Below are positions 8,634-18,348 of a stretch of DNA of 64,000 nt, in pieces. The notes below the pieces were generated by a model. The model did no database searches, was not told where the DNA came from, and worked only from the letters and a program-made list of their open reading frames with translations. The stretch is from Microbulbifer sp. YPW1. Lineage in GTDB: Bacteria > Pseudomonadota > Gammaproteobacteria > Pseudomonadales > Cellvibrionaceae. Every line of letters starts with the position of its first letter. Position 1 is the first letter of the stretch. The DNA is taken from NCBI RefSeq assembly GCF_013367775.1, contig NZ_CP055157.1, positions 682,001 through 746,000 of the forward strand, written 5' to 3'. The position numbers and the translations under genes are program-made.

Positions 8634-10334
8634 TTATTTGTCCTGACCAGCCAGATGCTCGACCGCAAAGCGTCCCATATTGAGCGCGAGTTCCCGCTCT
8701 CCCACAAATACGGCGGTAGCCCCCTCCCCCAGCAGTAAACGCTCCACCTCTTCACTTTCCGCGCAGACCAGTATGGAAATTCCCGGGCGCAGCAGCTTTG
8801 CCGTTTCCAGCATTTTCCGGCTGCGCAAGGTATCCGGCACCGTCACTATCAGCATACGCGCCCGCGCCACATGAGCCTGGATCAACACCTCCTCGTCCGC
8901 GCCGTCGCCACAGACCGCGGGAATGCCCTCGGCACGTAGCGCCTCAACCCTTTCCCGGTGCGTATCCGCCACAACGATCGACATGCCGGTCTGGCGTAAC
9001 TGCGTGCCGATACGCGAACCGAGGTCACCGTATCCGACGATCAGCGCGTGTCCGGTAAGCGAGCGCAAGTCTGTGGTCATGGGAAGCTCGGCCAGCGGAT
9101 CTGTGGAGCGCTCCATGGCCCGCGCCAGTCTCGAGTGGACACGTATCCAGCGCTGCATCGGCTCAAGCAGATTGAATAAAAGCGGGTTGAGCGCAATAGA
9201 GATCAATGCGCCGGCCACGATCAGGTTCAGCCCCTCCTGCGGAAGCAGGCTCAGCGAAATACCCAGTGCAGCGAGGATAAACGAAAACTCACCGATCTGG
9301 GCCAGGCTGACGGACACGGTCAGTGCGGTATTCAGCGGGTAGCGGAACAGGAGCACCAGCAGAAACGCGGCGATGGTCTTGCCAAACACGATGATCGCCA
9401 CCACCGTCATCACCCGCAGCGGTTCCTGCAGCAGCATGGCCGGGTCAAACAGCATGCCGACTGAAACGAAGAACAGAACCGCAAACGCATCGCGCAGCGG
9501 CAGGGACTCTTCCGCAGCGCGGTGGCTGAGTGCAGATTCCCGCAGCACCATGCCGGCGAAAAATGCCCCCAGTGCGAATGACACGCCAAAGATCACCGAG
9601 GAAAAATAGGCGATTCCCATGGCAATGGCGATAACACCGAGAGTAAACAGCTCACGGGAACCAGTACGCGCCACCTGCCAAAGCAGCCACGGAAAAAATC
9701 GGCCACCGCCAACTAGCATCAGTGCGATAAAGATGCCGACTTTGCCCAGCGTCAGCCCAACGGTAACCAGCAGGTTGTCCGAATCCCCGCCAGAAGCGCC
9801 GGCGCCTCCCAGCCACCCGGCCAACGCTGGCAGCACCACCAGCGCAAACACCATCACCAGGTCTTCCACGATCAGCCAGCCCACGGCTATCCGACCATTC
9901 AGAGTATCCAGCAGTCCGCGCGACTCGAGTCCGCGCAGCAGCACCACCGTGCTGGCGACCGATAACGCCAGGCCGAAAACCACACTGGCACCCGGCTCCC
10001 AGCCCCACCAGCGCGCCACAGAGGCCCCCAGCACGGTGGCCACCAGGATCTGCGCCAGGGCCCCCAATATGGCGATGCGTCGCACCGCCATCAGATCGGA
10101 CAGGGAAAAGTGCAAGCCAACGCCAAACATCAGCAGAATGACGCCGATTTCCGCCAGCTGTTGTGAAAGCTCGACATCCGCGACAAATCCCGGTGTGGCG
10201 GGACCGATCAATACCCCGGCGATCATATAACCCAGCAACGCCGGCATACGCAGGCGAACGGCGGCAAAACCGAGGACCAGCGCCAGTCCGAGGGCGACAG
10301 AAATGGTGGTGATCAGCTCGACGTTGTGGTGCAA
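8634..10334 (-). CDS. Kef/CPA2-type cation:proton antiporter with RCK domain
   Basis: Inner membrane monovalent cation/proton antiporter of 566 residues, YbaL/KefB-like. The N-terminal 380 residues form about 12 hydrophobic segments with the family motifs MPALLGYMIAGVLIGP, LAEIGVILLMFGVGLHFS and VGWLIVEDLVMVFALV. A cytosolic RCK_N/TrkA-N Rossmann domain follows (ALIVGYGDLGSRIG at about residues 420-433, then VVADTHRERVEALRAEGIP), which gives nucleotide control of gating. There is no RCK_C domain after it. The start is TTG at 10334 with AGGAGGA 4 nt upstream, a better site than any internal ATG. Confidence 0.93.
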   Translation of the reverse strand: MHHNVELITTISVALGLALVLGFAAVRLRMPALLGYMIAGVLIGPATPGFVADVELSQQLAEIGVILLMFGVGLHFSLSDLMAVRRIAILGALAQILVATVLGASVARWWGWEPGASVVFGLALSVASTVVLLRGLESRGLLDTLNGRIAVGWLIVEDLVMVFALVVLPALAGWLGGAGASGGDSDNLLVTVGLTLGKVGIFIALMLVGGGRFFPWLLWQVARTGSRELFTLGVIAIAMGIAYFSSVIFGVSFALGAFFAGMVLRESALSHRAAEESLPLRDAFAVLFFVSVGMLFDPAMLLQEPLRVMTVVAIIVFGKTIAAFLLVLLFRYPLNTALTVSVSLAQIGEFSFILAALGISLSLLPQEGLNLIVAGALISIALNPLLFNLLEPMQRWIRVHSRLARAMERSTDPLAELPMTTDLRSLTGHALIVGYGDLGSRIGTQLRQTGMSIVVADTHRERVEALRAEGIPAVCGDGADEEVLIQAHVARARMLIVTVPDTLRSRKMLETAKLLRPGISILVCAESEEVERLLLGEGATAVFVGERELALNMGRFAVEHLAGQDK

Positions 10335-10424
10335 ACGTCCTCCTCAGCGCACGTATCACCTGTATCAATAGAAAAGGGTTTGATCCGGCAGTGACGACAT
10401 CAAGGCGAGTTGACGGCCGAAAAA

Positions 10425-11033
10425 TCAGGTTATGAAAAACTGTTGCAGCCCCACCAGTACATTGGTGGTAGCGACCGATGCCAGTATCAGTCCCATCACC
10501 CGGCTGACGATGCTGGCGCCAGCATTGCCAATCCAGCGGAAAATCCAGTTAGCGGTGAGCAACAACAACAGCACAATGCCGAGCACCGCGAGCATGGCAC
10601 TGGCGGTATTCACCTGGTGAATGGGGTCAAAACGGTGATTGTCGGTCAGCACCACCGCCGCCAGCATGGCGCCGGGGGAGGCGATGGACGGCACTGCCAG
10701 GGGGAAGATCGCGGTCTCGTGGCCTTCGCGGATGATTCCGACCTCCATTTCAGGTTTGCCCTCGCCGAAAATCATGGTCAGTGCAAACAGAAACAGCACG
10801 ATACCACCGGCCACCTGGAAGGCAGACAGCGGCACGCCAATGGCTTCCAGCAGGTACTGGCCCAGCAGCAGGAAAAACATCAGGATACCCGTGGCGACCG
10901 CCACCGCCAGAATAGCAATCTTGCGCCGCTGCCACTCGCTGTGGCGGCCGGTGACAGCGATAAACACCGGCAGGGTGCCCACCGGGTCTATTACCGCAAA
11001 GAAAAAGACAAAGCTACTGATCCAATCGTCCAA
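10425..11033 (-). CDS. MarC/UPF0056 family inner membrane protein
   Basis: A 202-residue protein with six hydrophobic segments. Family hallmarks are FFAVIDPVGTLPVFIAVT near the N-terminus and PLAVPSIASPGAMLAAVVL in the middle. MarC proteins were once linked to multiple antibiotic resistance, but that was not supported and the function is unknown. The start is TTG at 11033 with GGGAG 5 nt upstream. It is divergent from aceK with 68 bp between starts. It and the adjacent antiporter gene lie on the same strand, about 90 bp apart. Confidence 0.88.
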   Translation of the reverse strand: MDDWISSFVFFFAVIDPVGTLPVFIAVTGRHSEWQRRKIAILAVAVATGILMFFLLLGQYLLEAIGVPLSAFQVAGGIVLFLFALTMIFGEGKPEMEVGIIREGHETAIFPLAVPSIASPGAMLAAVVLTDNHRFDPIHQVNTASAMLAVLGIVLLLLLTANWIFRWIGNAGASIVSRVMGLILASVATTNVLVGLQQFFIT

Positions 11034-11101
11034 GTGATCTCCCGAAGCGGCGTGCTAGTATCGGCAAGAAGGAAGGATGTGATTCCAACAGAGTCTAGTG
11101 C

Positions 11102-12865
11102 ATGACAAACCATTCCCCGACCGCTCGTCGTATCGCCAAAACAATTCTCAATGGCTTTGATGCCTACTTTGCCGATTTCCAGAACATTACCCTGGGGGCA
11201 AAGGCGCGGTTCGAAACCGCTGCCTGGGACGCGGTGCAGGAGACCAACAAGGAGCGCATTGACCTGTACAAGGTCAAGGTCAATCAGGTGCTCAAACTGG
11301 TACACTCGGTGACCAGCAAGGACACCACCCAGCTGGAACTCTGGGGCCAGGCAAGGGCCACCTATGCCCAGCTGATTGCCAACAACAACAACTACGAGAT
11401 TGCAGAAACCTTTTTCAATTCGGTGTTCTGCAGCCAGTTCCAGCACGCACACATTCACGACAGCCATATCTTCGTCAAGTCGTCCCGCGCCCCGGACGAC
11501 AAGCCCCTGCGCGATTACAGCATCTATATCAGTTACAGCGGTCGCGACGGTCTGGAGGCGATGATCGAGGACATTCTTGCGGATTACGGTTTCTCCATCC
11601 CGTGGGAAGACATGCCGCGGGATGTGGCCAATATCTGCAACGCACTGCGCAAAGGCCCGCTGGAAGGAAAGCTGGACAGAGAAGAGGACGAACAGCGACT
11701 GCGGGTGGACATGCTGGAATCCGTCTTCTACCGCAACAAGGCAGCCTATCTGGTGGGGCGCCTGATGTTCGCCGGCGAGGTCATCCCCCTGATCATGCCC
11801 TGCCTGAATAACGGGCGCGGCAGGATATTTGTCGACACGCTCATTACCGACAACGATTCGGCGAGCATCATTTTCAGTTTTACCCGCTCCTACTTTATGG
11901 TGGATGCCCCCATTCCCTCGCGATTCGTGCGCTTCCTCTCCACCATCATGCCGCTCAAGGAAAAATCCGAGCTGTACAACTCCATCGGCTTCCACAAACA
12001 CGGCAAGACCGAGTTCTACCGGCACATCCTCTCCCACATGAAGGTGAGCAACGACAAGTTCGTAATTGCACCCGGTATCAAGGGGATGGTGATGAGCGTA
12101 TTCACGCTTCCGTCCTACCCGGTGGTGTTCAAGGTGATCAAGGACAAATTCGACAATCCGAAAACCGTCACCGAAGAAATCGTGCGCGAAAAATACAAGT
12201 TTGTATCCCGCGCCGACCGGGTGGGACGCATGGCGGATACCCAGGAATACACGAATTTCATTTTTTACCGTAACCGCTTCAGCGAGGAACTTCTGGAAGA
12301 GCTGCAGACCCTGGCGCCATCCAAGCTGCATGTCGACGACAAGTGGATCATCATCAAGCACCTCTATGTTGAACGGCGCATGGAGCCGCTCAACCTCTAC
12401 CTGGATACTGCTGATGAGCAGCAGACTATCGAGGCCATGGAGGAATACGGCAACGCCATCAAGCAGCTGGCGGCCGCAAATATCTTCCCCGGTGACATGC
12501 TGCTGAAAAACTTCGGGGTCACTCGTCACGGCCGGGTGGTGTTTTACGATTACGACGAACTTTGCCCGCTGACCGAGTGCAATTTCCGCAAGATCCCGGA
12601 ACCCCAGACCAACGAACAGGAACTGGCAGACCGCCCGTGGTATACGGTGGCGGAAGCGGATGTGTTCCCCGAGGAGTTTCGCCTGTTCTTCTCCGGCAAC
12701 CCGGTAGCGCGCCAGGCGTTTGAAAAAGAACACAGCGACCTTTACGACTACCACTACTGGCAGCGTCTGCAAAAACGTATACGCGCCGGGCGGGTAGACA
12801 GCACCTTCCCGTATCGCCGCAAAATGCGCTTTCCTCGTCTTCCGATCAAACGCAGTTCACAATGA
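11102..12865 (+). CDS. aceK: AceK, isocitrate dehydrogenase kinase/phosphatase
   Basis: Bifunctional enzyme of 587 residues which phosphorylates isocitrate dehydrogenase to push carbon into the glyoxylate bypass and dephosphorylates it to reopen the TCA cycle. The N-terminal regulatory domain opens with IAKTILNGFDAYFADFQNIT. The ATP-binding loop is in APGIKGMVMSVFTLPSYP (about residues 323-340), with VVFKVIKDKF after it. The kinase-like C-terminal half contains NIFPGDMLLKNFGVTRHGRV and FYDYDELCPL. Length matches the family. Unlike enteric bacteria, it is not in an aceBA operon here. An aconitase is encoded about 31 kb away in this window. Confidence 0.97.
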   Translation: MTNHSPTARRIAKTILNGFDAYFADFQNITLGAKARFETAAWDAVQETNKERIDLYKVKVNQVLKLVHSVTSKDTTQLELWGQARATYAQLIANNNNYEIAETFFNSVFCSQFQHAHIHDSHIFVKSSRAPDDKPLRDYSIYISYSGRDGLEAMIEDILADYGFSIPWEDMPRDVANICNALRKGPLEGKLDREEDEQRLRVDMLESVFYRNKAAYLVGRLMFAGEVIPLIMPCLNNGRGRIFVDTLITDNDSASIIFSFTRSYFMVDAPIPSRFVRFLSTIMPLKEKSELYNSIGFHKHGKTEFYRHILSHMKVSNDKFVIAPGIKGMVMSVFTLPSYPVVFKVIKDKFDNPKTVTEEIVREKYKFVSRADRVGRMADTQEYTNFIFYRNRFSEELLEELQTLAPSKLHVDDKWIIIKHLYVERRMEPLNLYLDTADEQQTIEAMEEYGNAIKQLAAANIFPGDMLLKNFGVTRHGRVVFYDYDELCPLTECNFRKIPEPQTNEQELADRPWYTVAEADVFPEEFRLFFSGNPVARQAFEKEHSDLYDYHYWQRLQKRIRAGRVDSTFPYRRKMRFPRLPIKRSSQ

Positions 12866-12996
12866 GGGCGTGGCGACGGTTGCCCGCCGCCGCGCAATTC
12901 AGTAAAACTGACTTGAACGAATATCCGCGGTGCAGATATCACCGCCGGTAATATCGGGATATTCCCCAGAAAAATAATAAAAATTCTGGATCAGTT

Positions 12997-14037
12997 ATGG
13001 ACTTCAATGCACGCCTGATTCCCCTGCACCGGCATCCGCTGGGATTTATCGAGGCATTCACGGCGCTCGGCGCCGACCAGTCAGCGCTGTTGGCCGGCAC
13101 GGGTATTTCCCCCGCCATGTTCCAGATGCAGGAAGCTCGTATCAGCTACCACCAGTGGCGCGCCCTGCTCGCAAACGGCGTAAGCCAGTGCCGGCACCCA
13201 CAGCTGGGGCTGATAGTCGGGCTCGAATTTGACTGGAGTTTCTGGGGCCCGATGGGCTTTATGCTGGGGTGCAGCCCGAGCCTGAAGGAAGTCGCGGAAT
13301 CCTTTCGTCGCTATATGGTTACCGTGCAGCCGTTCTACGCACTGCATGCCGGTCGTTCAAACTCCTATCTGGACAAGGGCAATCGGGTAGTGGAACCGAT
13401 CAATTACGCCACCTCCCAGGACGCAGACCCGGTACTGAAAGATTTCCTGCGACAGTTCCGCCTGGTCACTACCCTGCGCATCTGGGACAGCTGTGGCAAC
13501 AAATCGGTCGCCGATCCCGACATCCACGTACGCCTGGATCTGCCACAGCCATCCAGCTACGGCTACTACGATCAGCTGCCCTGCCAATCCCTGGAATTCG
13601 GGCATACTGAGTCGAGCATTTCCGGCAGTATCGAACTGGTGTTCAAGCGCTTTCGTCCATTGCGGCTGCGCACTTACGAACATTTACAGCGGGAGTGTGA
13701 ACAGGAGCTGGAACGTTTCGCCGAACGCTTCAGTTTCGCCGAGCGGGTACGCTGGCATATGCGCTCGCACTTTACCCCGGAACTCGAGCTGAACCAGGTG
13801 GCAGAGCAGTTGCAGATTGCTCCGCGCAATCTCTCACGACGGCTGTCTGCGGAGGGGGAGACATTTCGCAAACTGCTGCACGAGATCCGCATGGAAATCG
13901 CCGTGCACCATCTGCGTCAATCCTGCCTTGCGGTGGAAGAGATTGCCGACTATACGGGTTTTTCCTGCGCTTCCAGCCTGCGCCGTGCGGTGAAAAACTG
14001 GAGCGGCAAAACCGCCAATGAGCTGCGTATTGGCTGA
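12997..14037 (+). CDS. AraC-family transcriptional regulator (OruR/ArgR-like)
   Basis: A 346-residue regulator. The N-terminal 200 residues match the arabinose-binding-like domain of AraC regulators of the OruR type (SYHQWRALLANG, LGLIVGLEFDWSFWGPMGFM). The C-terminal 100 residues carry the double helix-turn-helix: LNQVAEQLQIAPRNLSRRL and VEEIADYTGFSCASSLRRAV. No effector or target can be deduced; such proteins often respond to small amphipathic metabolites. It stands alone, 131 bp after aceK and 57 bp before a lipoprotein gene. A target in the next gene is possible but only a guess. Confidence 0.9.
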   Translation: MDFNARLIPLHRHPLGFIEAFTALGADQSALLAGTGISPAMFQMQEARISYHQWRALLANGVSQCRHPQLGLIVGLEFDWSFWGPMGFMLGCSPSLKEVAESFRRYMVTVQPFYALHAGRSNSYLDKGNRVVEPINYATSQDADPVLKDFLRQFRLVTTLRIWDSCGNKSVADPDIHVRLDLPQPSSYGYYDQLPCQSLEFGHTESSISGSIELVFKRFRPLRLRTYEHLQRECEQELERFAERFSFAERVRWHMRSHFTPELELNQVAEQLQIAPRNLSRRLSAEGETFRKLLHEIRMEIAVHHLRQSCLAVEEIADYTGFSCASSLRRAVKNWSGKTANELRIG

Positions 14038-14094
14038 CGCCGGAGAATCAGCGGCTATAGTTAGGGAAGCGGTTTGGTACCGATGGAGGTAGAA

Positions 14095-14604
14095 GTGCGG
14101 TATTTCGGCTGTGATGCCCTGTGCGCCGGTGTGGCAATGTGGAGCCTGGCAATGACCGGCTGTGGCTACCTGCCCAGCGAGATGGAGCCAGACCCGAAAG
14201 CCGGCAAATCCAAGTCGCCCGCGGCGGCCGCCGGCGTGAGCATCCACGCTGCCAGCTGCGAGACCCGCGCCAAGGGCTACAAAATCCTGTCCTTCGACGA
14301 TCTCTACCAGTTCACCGACGACCCGCACCATCCATTCCAGCCCGCTCCCAATCTGCCCGCCAAGTACGACGTACGCGCCTATGTGTGGGGATACGACAAC
14401 TGCCTGGAAAAAGGCAGATGTGAGCACGGGGATTACTACTGGCTGATCAAGCGAGGACCGGAGGGGGACTTCAGTACCTGGGTGGTGACCCCGCAGTTCC
14501 CCCGCATCACTATCGAGTCCCGCTGCAAGAATGACCTGAAGGTGGGCCAGCGCTATCGCTTCTCCTTCGATGACGGCAAGCTGGTGGGATTCAGTAAAAA
14601 CTGA
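14095..14604 (+). CDS. Small lipoprotein of unknown function
   Basis: A 169-residue protein that I do not recognise. I choose the GTG at 14095 because GGAGG lies 5 nt upstream and it yields a clean lipoprotein signal MRYFGCDALCAGVAMWSLAM ending in the lipobox AMTGC; upstream TTG (14074) and ATG (14083) starts are also in frame. After a Pro/Lys/Ala-rich tether (residues 25-50), the globular part has four cysteines (SCETR, DNCLEKGRCEHG, SRCKNDLK) and ends GQRYRFSFDDGKLVGF. This could be a small beta-barrel with two disulfides. It lies convergent to ppk1, 22 bp apart. Confidence 0.7.
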   Translation: MRYFGCDALCAGVAMWSLAMTGCGYLPSEMEPDPKAGKSKSPAAAAGVSIHAASCETRAKGYKILSFDDLYQFTDDPHHPFQPAPNLPAKYDVRAYVWGYDNCLEKGRCEHGDYYWLIKRGPEGDFSTWVVTPQFPRITIESRCKNDLKVGQRYRFSFDDGKLVGFSKN

Positions 14605-14626
14605 CCGACACCAGCCCTGGCCCCTG

Positions 14627-16696
14627 TCACAATTCGCGCTTCTTCAGAAAGCGATAGATCGCATCCTGCGAACGCACATCGCGCTTGCTATTGCGGTTGG
14701 CGATACGCCCGTTGCTCTGGTCCGCGTCCAGCACCCGCGCTTTCTGATTGTCCTGCCACTGCAGTTCCAGAATTTCCATCACCGTTTCCCGGTGCTCGGC
14801 CCGCAGCAGCGGGAAGGTAACCTCCACCCGGTGATCCAGATTGCGGGTCATCAAATCTGCCGATGACAGATAGACCTGCTCGTTGCCGCCGTTGTGAAAC
14901 GCATACACCCGCGCATGCTCCAGATACTTGTCCACCAGGCTGATGACTTTGAAATTGTCCGAGAGCCCCTTGGTCTGGCACAACAGCGCACACATACTGC
15001 GCACGATAATCCGCACCTGAACCCCGGCGGCACCGGCGCGGTACAGATGCTGGATGATTTCCGAATCCACCAGGTTGTTGCACTTGATGAAAATCTCCGC
15101 CGGCTTCCCTGCGGTTGCCGCAATAATCTCCCGATCGATACACGCCAGCAGGTTCGGGCGGTTGGTATAGGGCGACATCCAGATATGGTGATATTCCGGC
15201 TGCAAGTGTGGCTGCTGGATAAAGTCGAATACCCGGTACGCATCTTCCCCCAGCTTTGCATCACTCGAGAGCAGGCTGAAATCACAGTAAAACCGCGCGG
15301 TGCTCTCGTTGAAGTTGCCGGTGCCCAGGTGGCTGTAGTAGCGATCGCGCCCGTTTTCTTCGCGCGCGATGGAAATCAGCTTGCAGTGGACCTTCAGCCC
15401 GGGCACCCCGTAGATGACATTGACGCCCGCATCACTCAGCTCGTTTGACCAGTGAATATTGGCCTGTTCGTCAAAGCGCGCCTGCAATTCCACCACCGCA
15501 GTCACCTGCTTCTGGTTGCGGACCGCATTGATCAGCGCCGCAACCACCCGCGAGTTCTGCGCCACCCGGTAGAGGTTGATGCGTATCTCGCGCACCTTGG
15601 GGTCGATCGCCGCCGAGGCGAGCAGCTTGGTAATCACCCGGAAGTCGTGATACGGGTAATAGCACAGGCGGTCGCCCTCCCGCAGCCAGTCGAAAATATT
15701 GGCGCTGTCCGGCAGGGTGGGCAGGGGATCAATATTGCGATAGGTGTGCCGCTTGCTATCCGCAGGAAAGCTCATGAAGTCCTTGGAGTTGTGGTAGCGA
15801 CCACCGGGTGTGTAACTGTCATAGCGTCCCATCTTCAGCTTCTTTTTGATCAGCTGCAGTAGTGCTTCCGGCATGGTGGAGTCGTAAACCAGCCGCACCG
15901 GTTCGGCCTGTTTACGTTTCTTCAGGGACTTTGCCACCCGGTCGACAATATTCTGGGTAACGTGCTCCCCCAGCTCGAGTTCTGCATCGCGACTGATTTT
16001 GAAGGTGTAGGCGGCGGCGTTTTCGATGGGCAGTACATTGCGGAACACATCCACCAGACAGGCGCGGATCACATTGTCGAGTACGATGTAGACCTTCTCA
16101 TGCCGCTTTTCCCGGTGAGGAATGGCGACAAATCGCGGCAGGATATCCGTGGGCAATTCCAGCCCGGCAAAGCGCAGCCCCCCATCCTCGAGTTCCAGAT
16201 AGATACCGAAGTAAATACTCGCTTCATTGAGCAGCGGCATGGTATCCCGGTCATCGATAAAAAACGGCTCCAGCTCCGGCAATACCTCGCCGTGGAAATA
16301 CTCCTCCACGTAGGCGCGCTGATTGTCGGTGAGCTGTCGTTCATTGATGACGTGGATATTGTTCTGCCCCAGGTCCTTCAGCACCTTGGTATAGGCGTGG
16401 CCGAAGCGCGCCTGCAGGCGCAGTACCTTTTCATTGATATGGCCGAGCAGGTCGGAAAAGCGCTCCTTTTTCTTGCTCCCCTTGGCAAAAGTGGCCAGTC
16501 GCCGTACATCCGCCACCCGTACCCGGTAGAATTCATCCAGATTGTTGGAGAAGATGCCAAGAAAGCGCACCCGTTCAATGATGGGCACACTCTCGTCTTC
16601 CACTTCCTGCAGTACGCGGGCGTTGAAGGAAAGCCAGCTCAGCTCCTTGGGATACAGGGGAATGTCTTTTGCCATACTCTCTACAGCATTCTCCAT
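14627..16696 (-). CDS. ppk1: Polyphosphate kinase 1
   Basis: Synthesises polyphosphate from ATP, reversibly, at the inner membrane; 689 residues from the ATG at 16696, close to the 688 of E. coli. The N domain begins YPKELSWLSFNARVLQEVED. The autophosphorylated histidine is in GVPGLKVHCKLISI, and the second essential histidine is in LEHARVYAFHNGGN. Further family blocks are VRDYDSYTPGGRYHN-like YDSYTPGGRYHNSKDFMSF and HLGTGNFNESTARFY. A TTG at 16786 is also in frame but would add 30 atypical residues, and GGAG precedes 16696 at a suitable distance; a second ATG at 16675 is possible. Divergent from ppx, with a shared regulatory region. Confidence 0.95.
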   Translation of the reverse strand: MENAVESMAKDIPLYPKELSWLSFNARVLQEVEDESVPIIERVRFLGIFSNNLDEFYRVRVADVRRLATFAKGSKKKERFSDLLGHINEKVLRLQARFGHAYTKVLKDLGQNNIHVINERQLTDNQRAYVEEYFHGEVLPELEPFFIDDRDTMPLLNEASIYFGIYLELEDGGLRFAGLELPTDILPRFVAIPHREKRHEKVYIVLDNVIRACLVDVFRNVLPIENAAAYTFKISRDAELELGEHVTQNIVDRVAKSLKKRKQAEPVRLVYDSTMPEALLQLIKKKLKMGRYDSYTPGGRYHNSKDFMSFPADSKRHTYRNIDPLPTLPDSANIFDWLREGDRLCYYPYHDFRVITKLLASAAIDPKVREIRINLYRVAQNSRVVAALINAVRNQKQVTAVVELQARFDEQANIHWSNELSDAGVNVIYGVPGLKVHCKLISIAREENGRDRYYSHLGTGNFNESTARFYCDFSLLSSDAKLGEDAYRVFDFIQQPHLQPEYHHIWMSPYTNRPNLLACIDREIIAATAGKPAEIFIKCNNLVDSEIIQHLYRAGAAGVQVRIIVRSMCALLCQTKGLSDNFKVISLVDKYLEHARVYAFHNGGNEQVYLSSADLMTRNLDHRVEVTFPLLRAEHRETVMEILELQWQDNQKARVLDADQSNGRIANRNSKRDVRSQDAIYRFLKKREL

Positions 16697-16811
16697 GGAA
16701 AGCGGCTCCGTACGATTCTGGTCCGAACGGAACAGGCCTGTTGGCAGAGCAAAATTATTCGGTTTCAAGCTGATAAGCGCTCTCAAAAGCCATAGGTGAT
16801 GACTGCACAGT

Positions 16812-16829
16812 TTGCTACATTTTTGTTAC
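16812..16829 (+). promoter_or_regulatory. 11-bp-spaced direct repeat in the ppk1/ppx intergenic region
   Basis: TTGCTACATTTTTGTTAC contains TTGCTAC and TTGTTAC starting exactly 11 bp apart, the periodicity of PhoB half-sites. It matches the Pho box consensus at only about 11 of 18 positions. It lies 22 bp before the ppx ATG and about 115 bp before the ppk1 ATG. Suggestive only. Confidence 0.27.
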
Positions 16830-16850
16830 GAGAATTTGACAACGATTAAC

Positions 16851-18341
16851 ATGACAGCCGATAACGCCGCTGACACCGGCCACGAACGCTACGCCGCACT
16901 CGATCTGGGCTCCAACAGTTTCCACCTGCTGCTGGCTGAATTTCGCGATCAACGGATGGTGCGCCTGCATACCGACCGCGCCATGGTGCGCCTGGCCGAG
17001 GGGCTCGACAATGAGCGCAATCTGGCACCGGACGTCGCCGAGCGTGCACTGGAGGCCCTGCGCCGGTTCGCCCCAGTGATCCGGGAACTGCCGCTGGACA
17101 ATGTGCGGGTGGTAGGCACCAATACCCTGCGCGCCGCCAGCACCCGTGCCGATGGATTCCTCGAGGCAGCGGAATCCATTCTCGGCGCCCCAATCGAAAT
17201 CATTTCCGGCATCGAGGAAGCGCGCCTGATTTATTCCGGCGTGATGGCCGCGGCAGAGGGAACGCCAAGCCTGCGCTGTGTGATCGACATCGGCGGCGGC
17301 TCCACGGAACTGGTGCGCGGCGTGGAAACACCCAAGTTGCTGCAAAGTGTCAGTATGGGCTGCGTGGCCTTCAATCGCCGCTTTTTTGACAGCGGAAAAA
17401 TCGATGCAGGCAAGCGCAACAATTTTGTGCGCGCCCGTCGCGCCGCCCAGGCGGAGCTACAGGAACTCCAGCATATGGCGGACGATGCGCTGGTGATGGG
17501 GGCATCCGGTACCGTCAAATCCGTATCGCGGGTACTGAACGACGGCGAGCTGCTGCCGATCCTGCGCGACGATCTGGAAAAGCTCGCAGACAAGGTGGCC
17601 AACTGCAAGACCGTCGACGCCATCGACCTGCCCCATCTCGAGCCGCAACGGCGCCCGGTGTTTGCCGCCGGCCTCGCCATACTGCACGGTATTTTCCGCG
17701 AGCTGGATATCCAGCAGATGCATATCTCCCCCTATGCCATTCGCGAGGGCATCGTGCACGACCTCGCCGGCCGCGCCGCCGGTGGCGACCGCCGCGCCGA
17801 TACCGTGGCGACCCTGATGGAGCACGGAGAAATCGATCCCGAGCAGGCGAGGCGGGTCGCGAATACCGCGCTGCAATTTCTCGGCCAGTTGAACCCTTAT
17901 TCACAGGTTGCCCAGCGCCGCCTGCTGCACTGGGCGGCAGACCTGCACGAGATCGGTCTGGCTCTTTCCCACAGTAGCTTTCGCAAACTGGGGGCATACA
18001 TGATCGAGCACGCGGATATGGCCGGATTCAGCAAAAGCGAACAGGAAAACCTGGCCTATCTGGTGCGCAATCAGCGCGGGGATATCAAGGCGATCAAAGA
18101 GCACTACGGTTTCCACCCCGGTAGCGAACTGCTACTGTGCCTGCGTCTTGCCTGCATCGTGCACCGGGATCATGTGGACCGCAGTATCGATGGCCTGAAC
18201 CTGTCGGTGGATGGCCCCGGCTACCGTCTTGAGGTCCCGGAAGACTGGATGTACCAGCATCCGGCCATCGAGGACCTGCTGGAACTGGAAGTAGAATGCT
18301 GGGAAGACAAAAACATCAAACTGACCGTACAACAGACCTAG
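16851..18341 (+). CDS. ppx: Exopolyphosphatase (Ppx/GppA family)
   Basis: Removes terminal phosphate from polyphosphate or pppGpp; 496 residues, the length of the HD-domain-containing Ppx type. Actin-like phosphate loops are visible: AALDLGSNSFHLLLAE (about residues 13-28) and CVIDIGGGSTELVRG (about residues 142-156). The C-terminal half is the HD-like helical domain with LHWAADLHEIGLALSH. The ATG at 16851 places the fold start at the usual distance; a TTG at 16812 is also in frame. It is divergent from ppk1 and is followed 7 bp later by selO, probably one transcript. Confidence 0.94.
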   Translation: MTADNAADTGHERYAALDLGSNSFHLLLAEFRDQRMVRLHTDRAMVRLAEGLDNERNLAPDVAERALEALRRFAPVIRELPLDNVRVVGTNTLRAASTRADGFLEAAESILGAPIEIISGIEEARLIYSGVMAAAEGTPSLRCVIDIGGGSTELVRGVETPKLLQSVSMGCVAFNRRFFDSGKIDAGKRNNFVRARRAAQAELQELQHMADDALVMGASGTVKSVSRVLNDGELLPILRDDLEKLADKVANCKTVDAIDLPHLEPQRRPVFAAGLAILHGIFRELDIQQMHISPYAIREGIVHDLAGRAAGGDRRADTVATLMEHGEIDPEQARRVANTALQFLGQLNPYSQVAQRRLLHWAADLHEIGLALSHSSFRKLGAYMIEHADMAGFSKSEQENLAYLVRNQRGDIKAIKEHYGFHPGSELLLCLRLACIVHRDHVDRSIDGLNLSVDGPGYRLEVPEDWMYQHPAIEDLLELEVECWEDKNIKLTVQQT

Positions 18342-18348
18342 GCCCCCC

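Noticed and set aside
10991..12772. Minus-strand open frame of 593 codons
   Set aside because: Antisense to aceK, whose assignment is certain.
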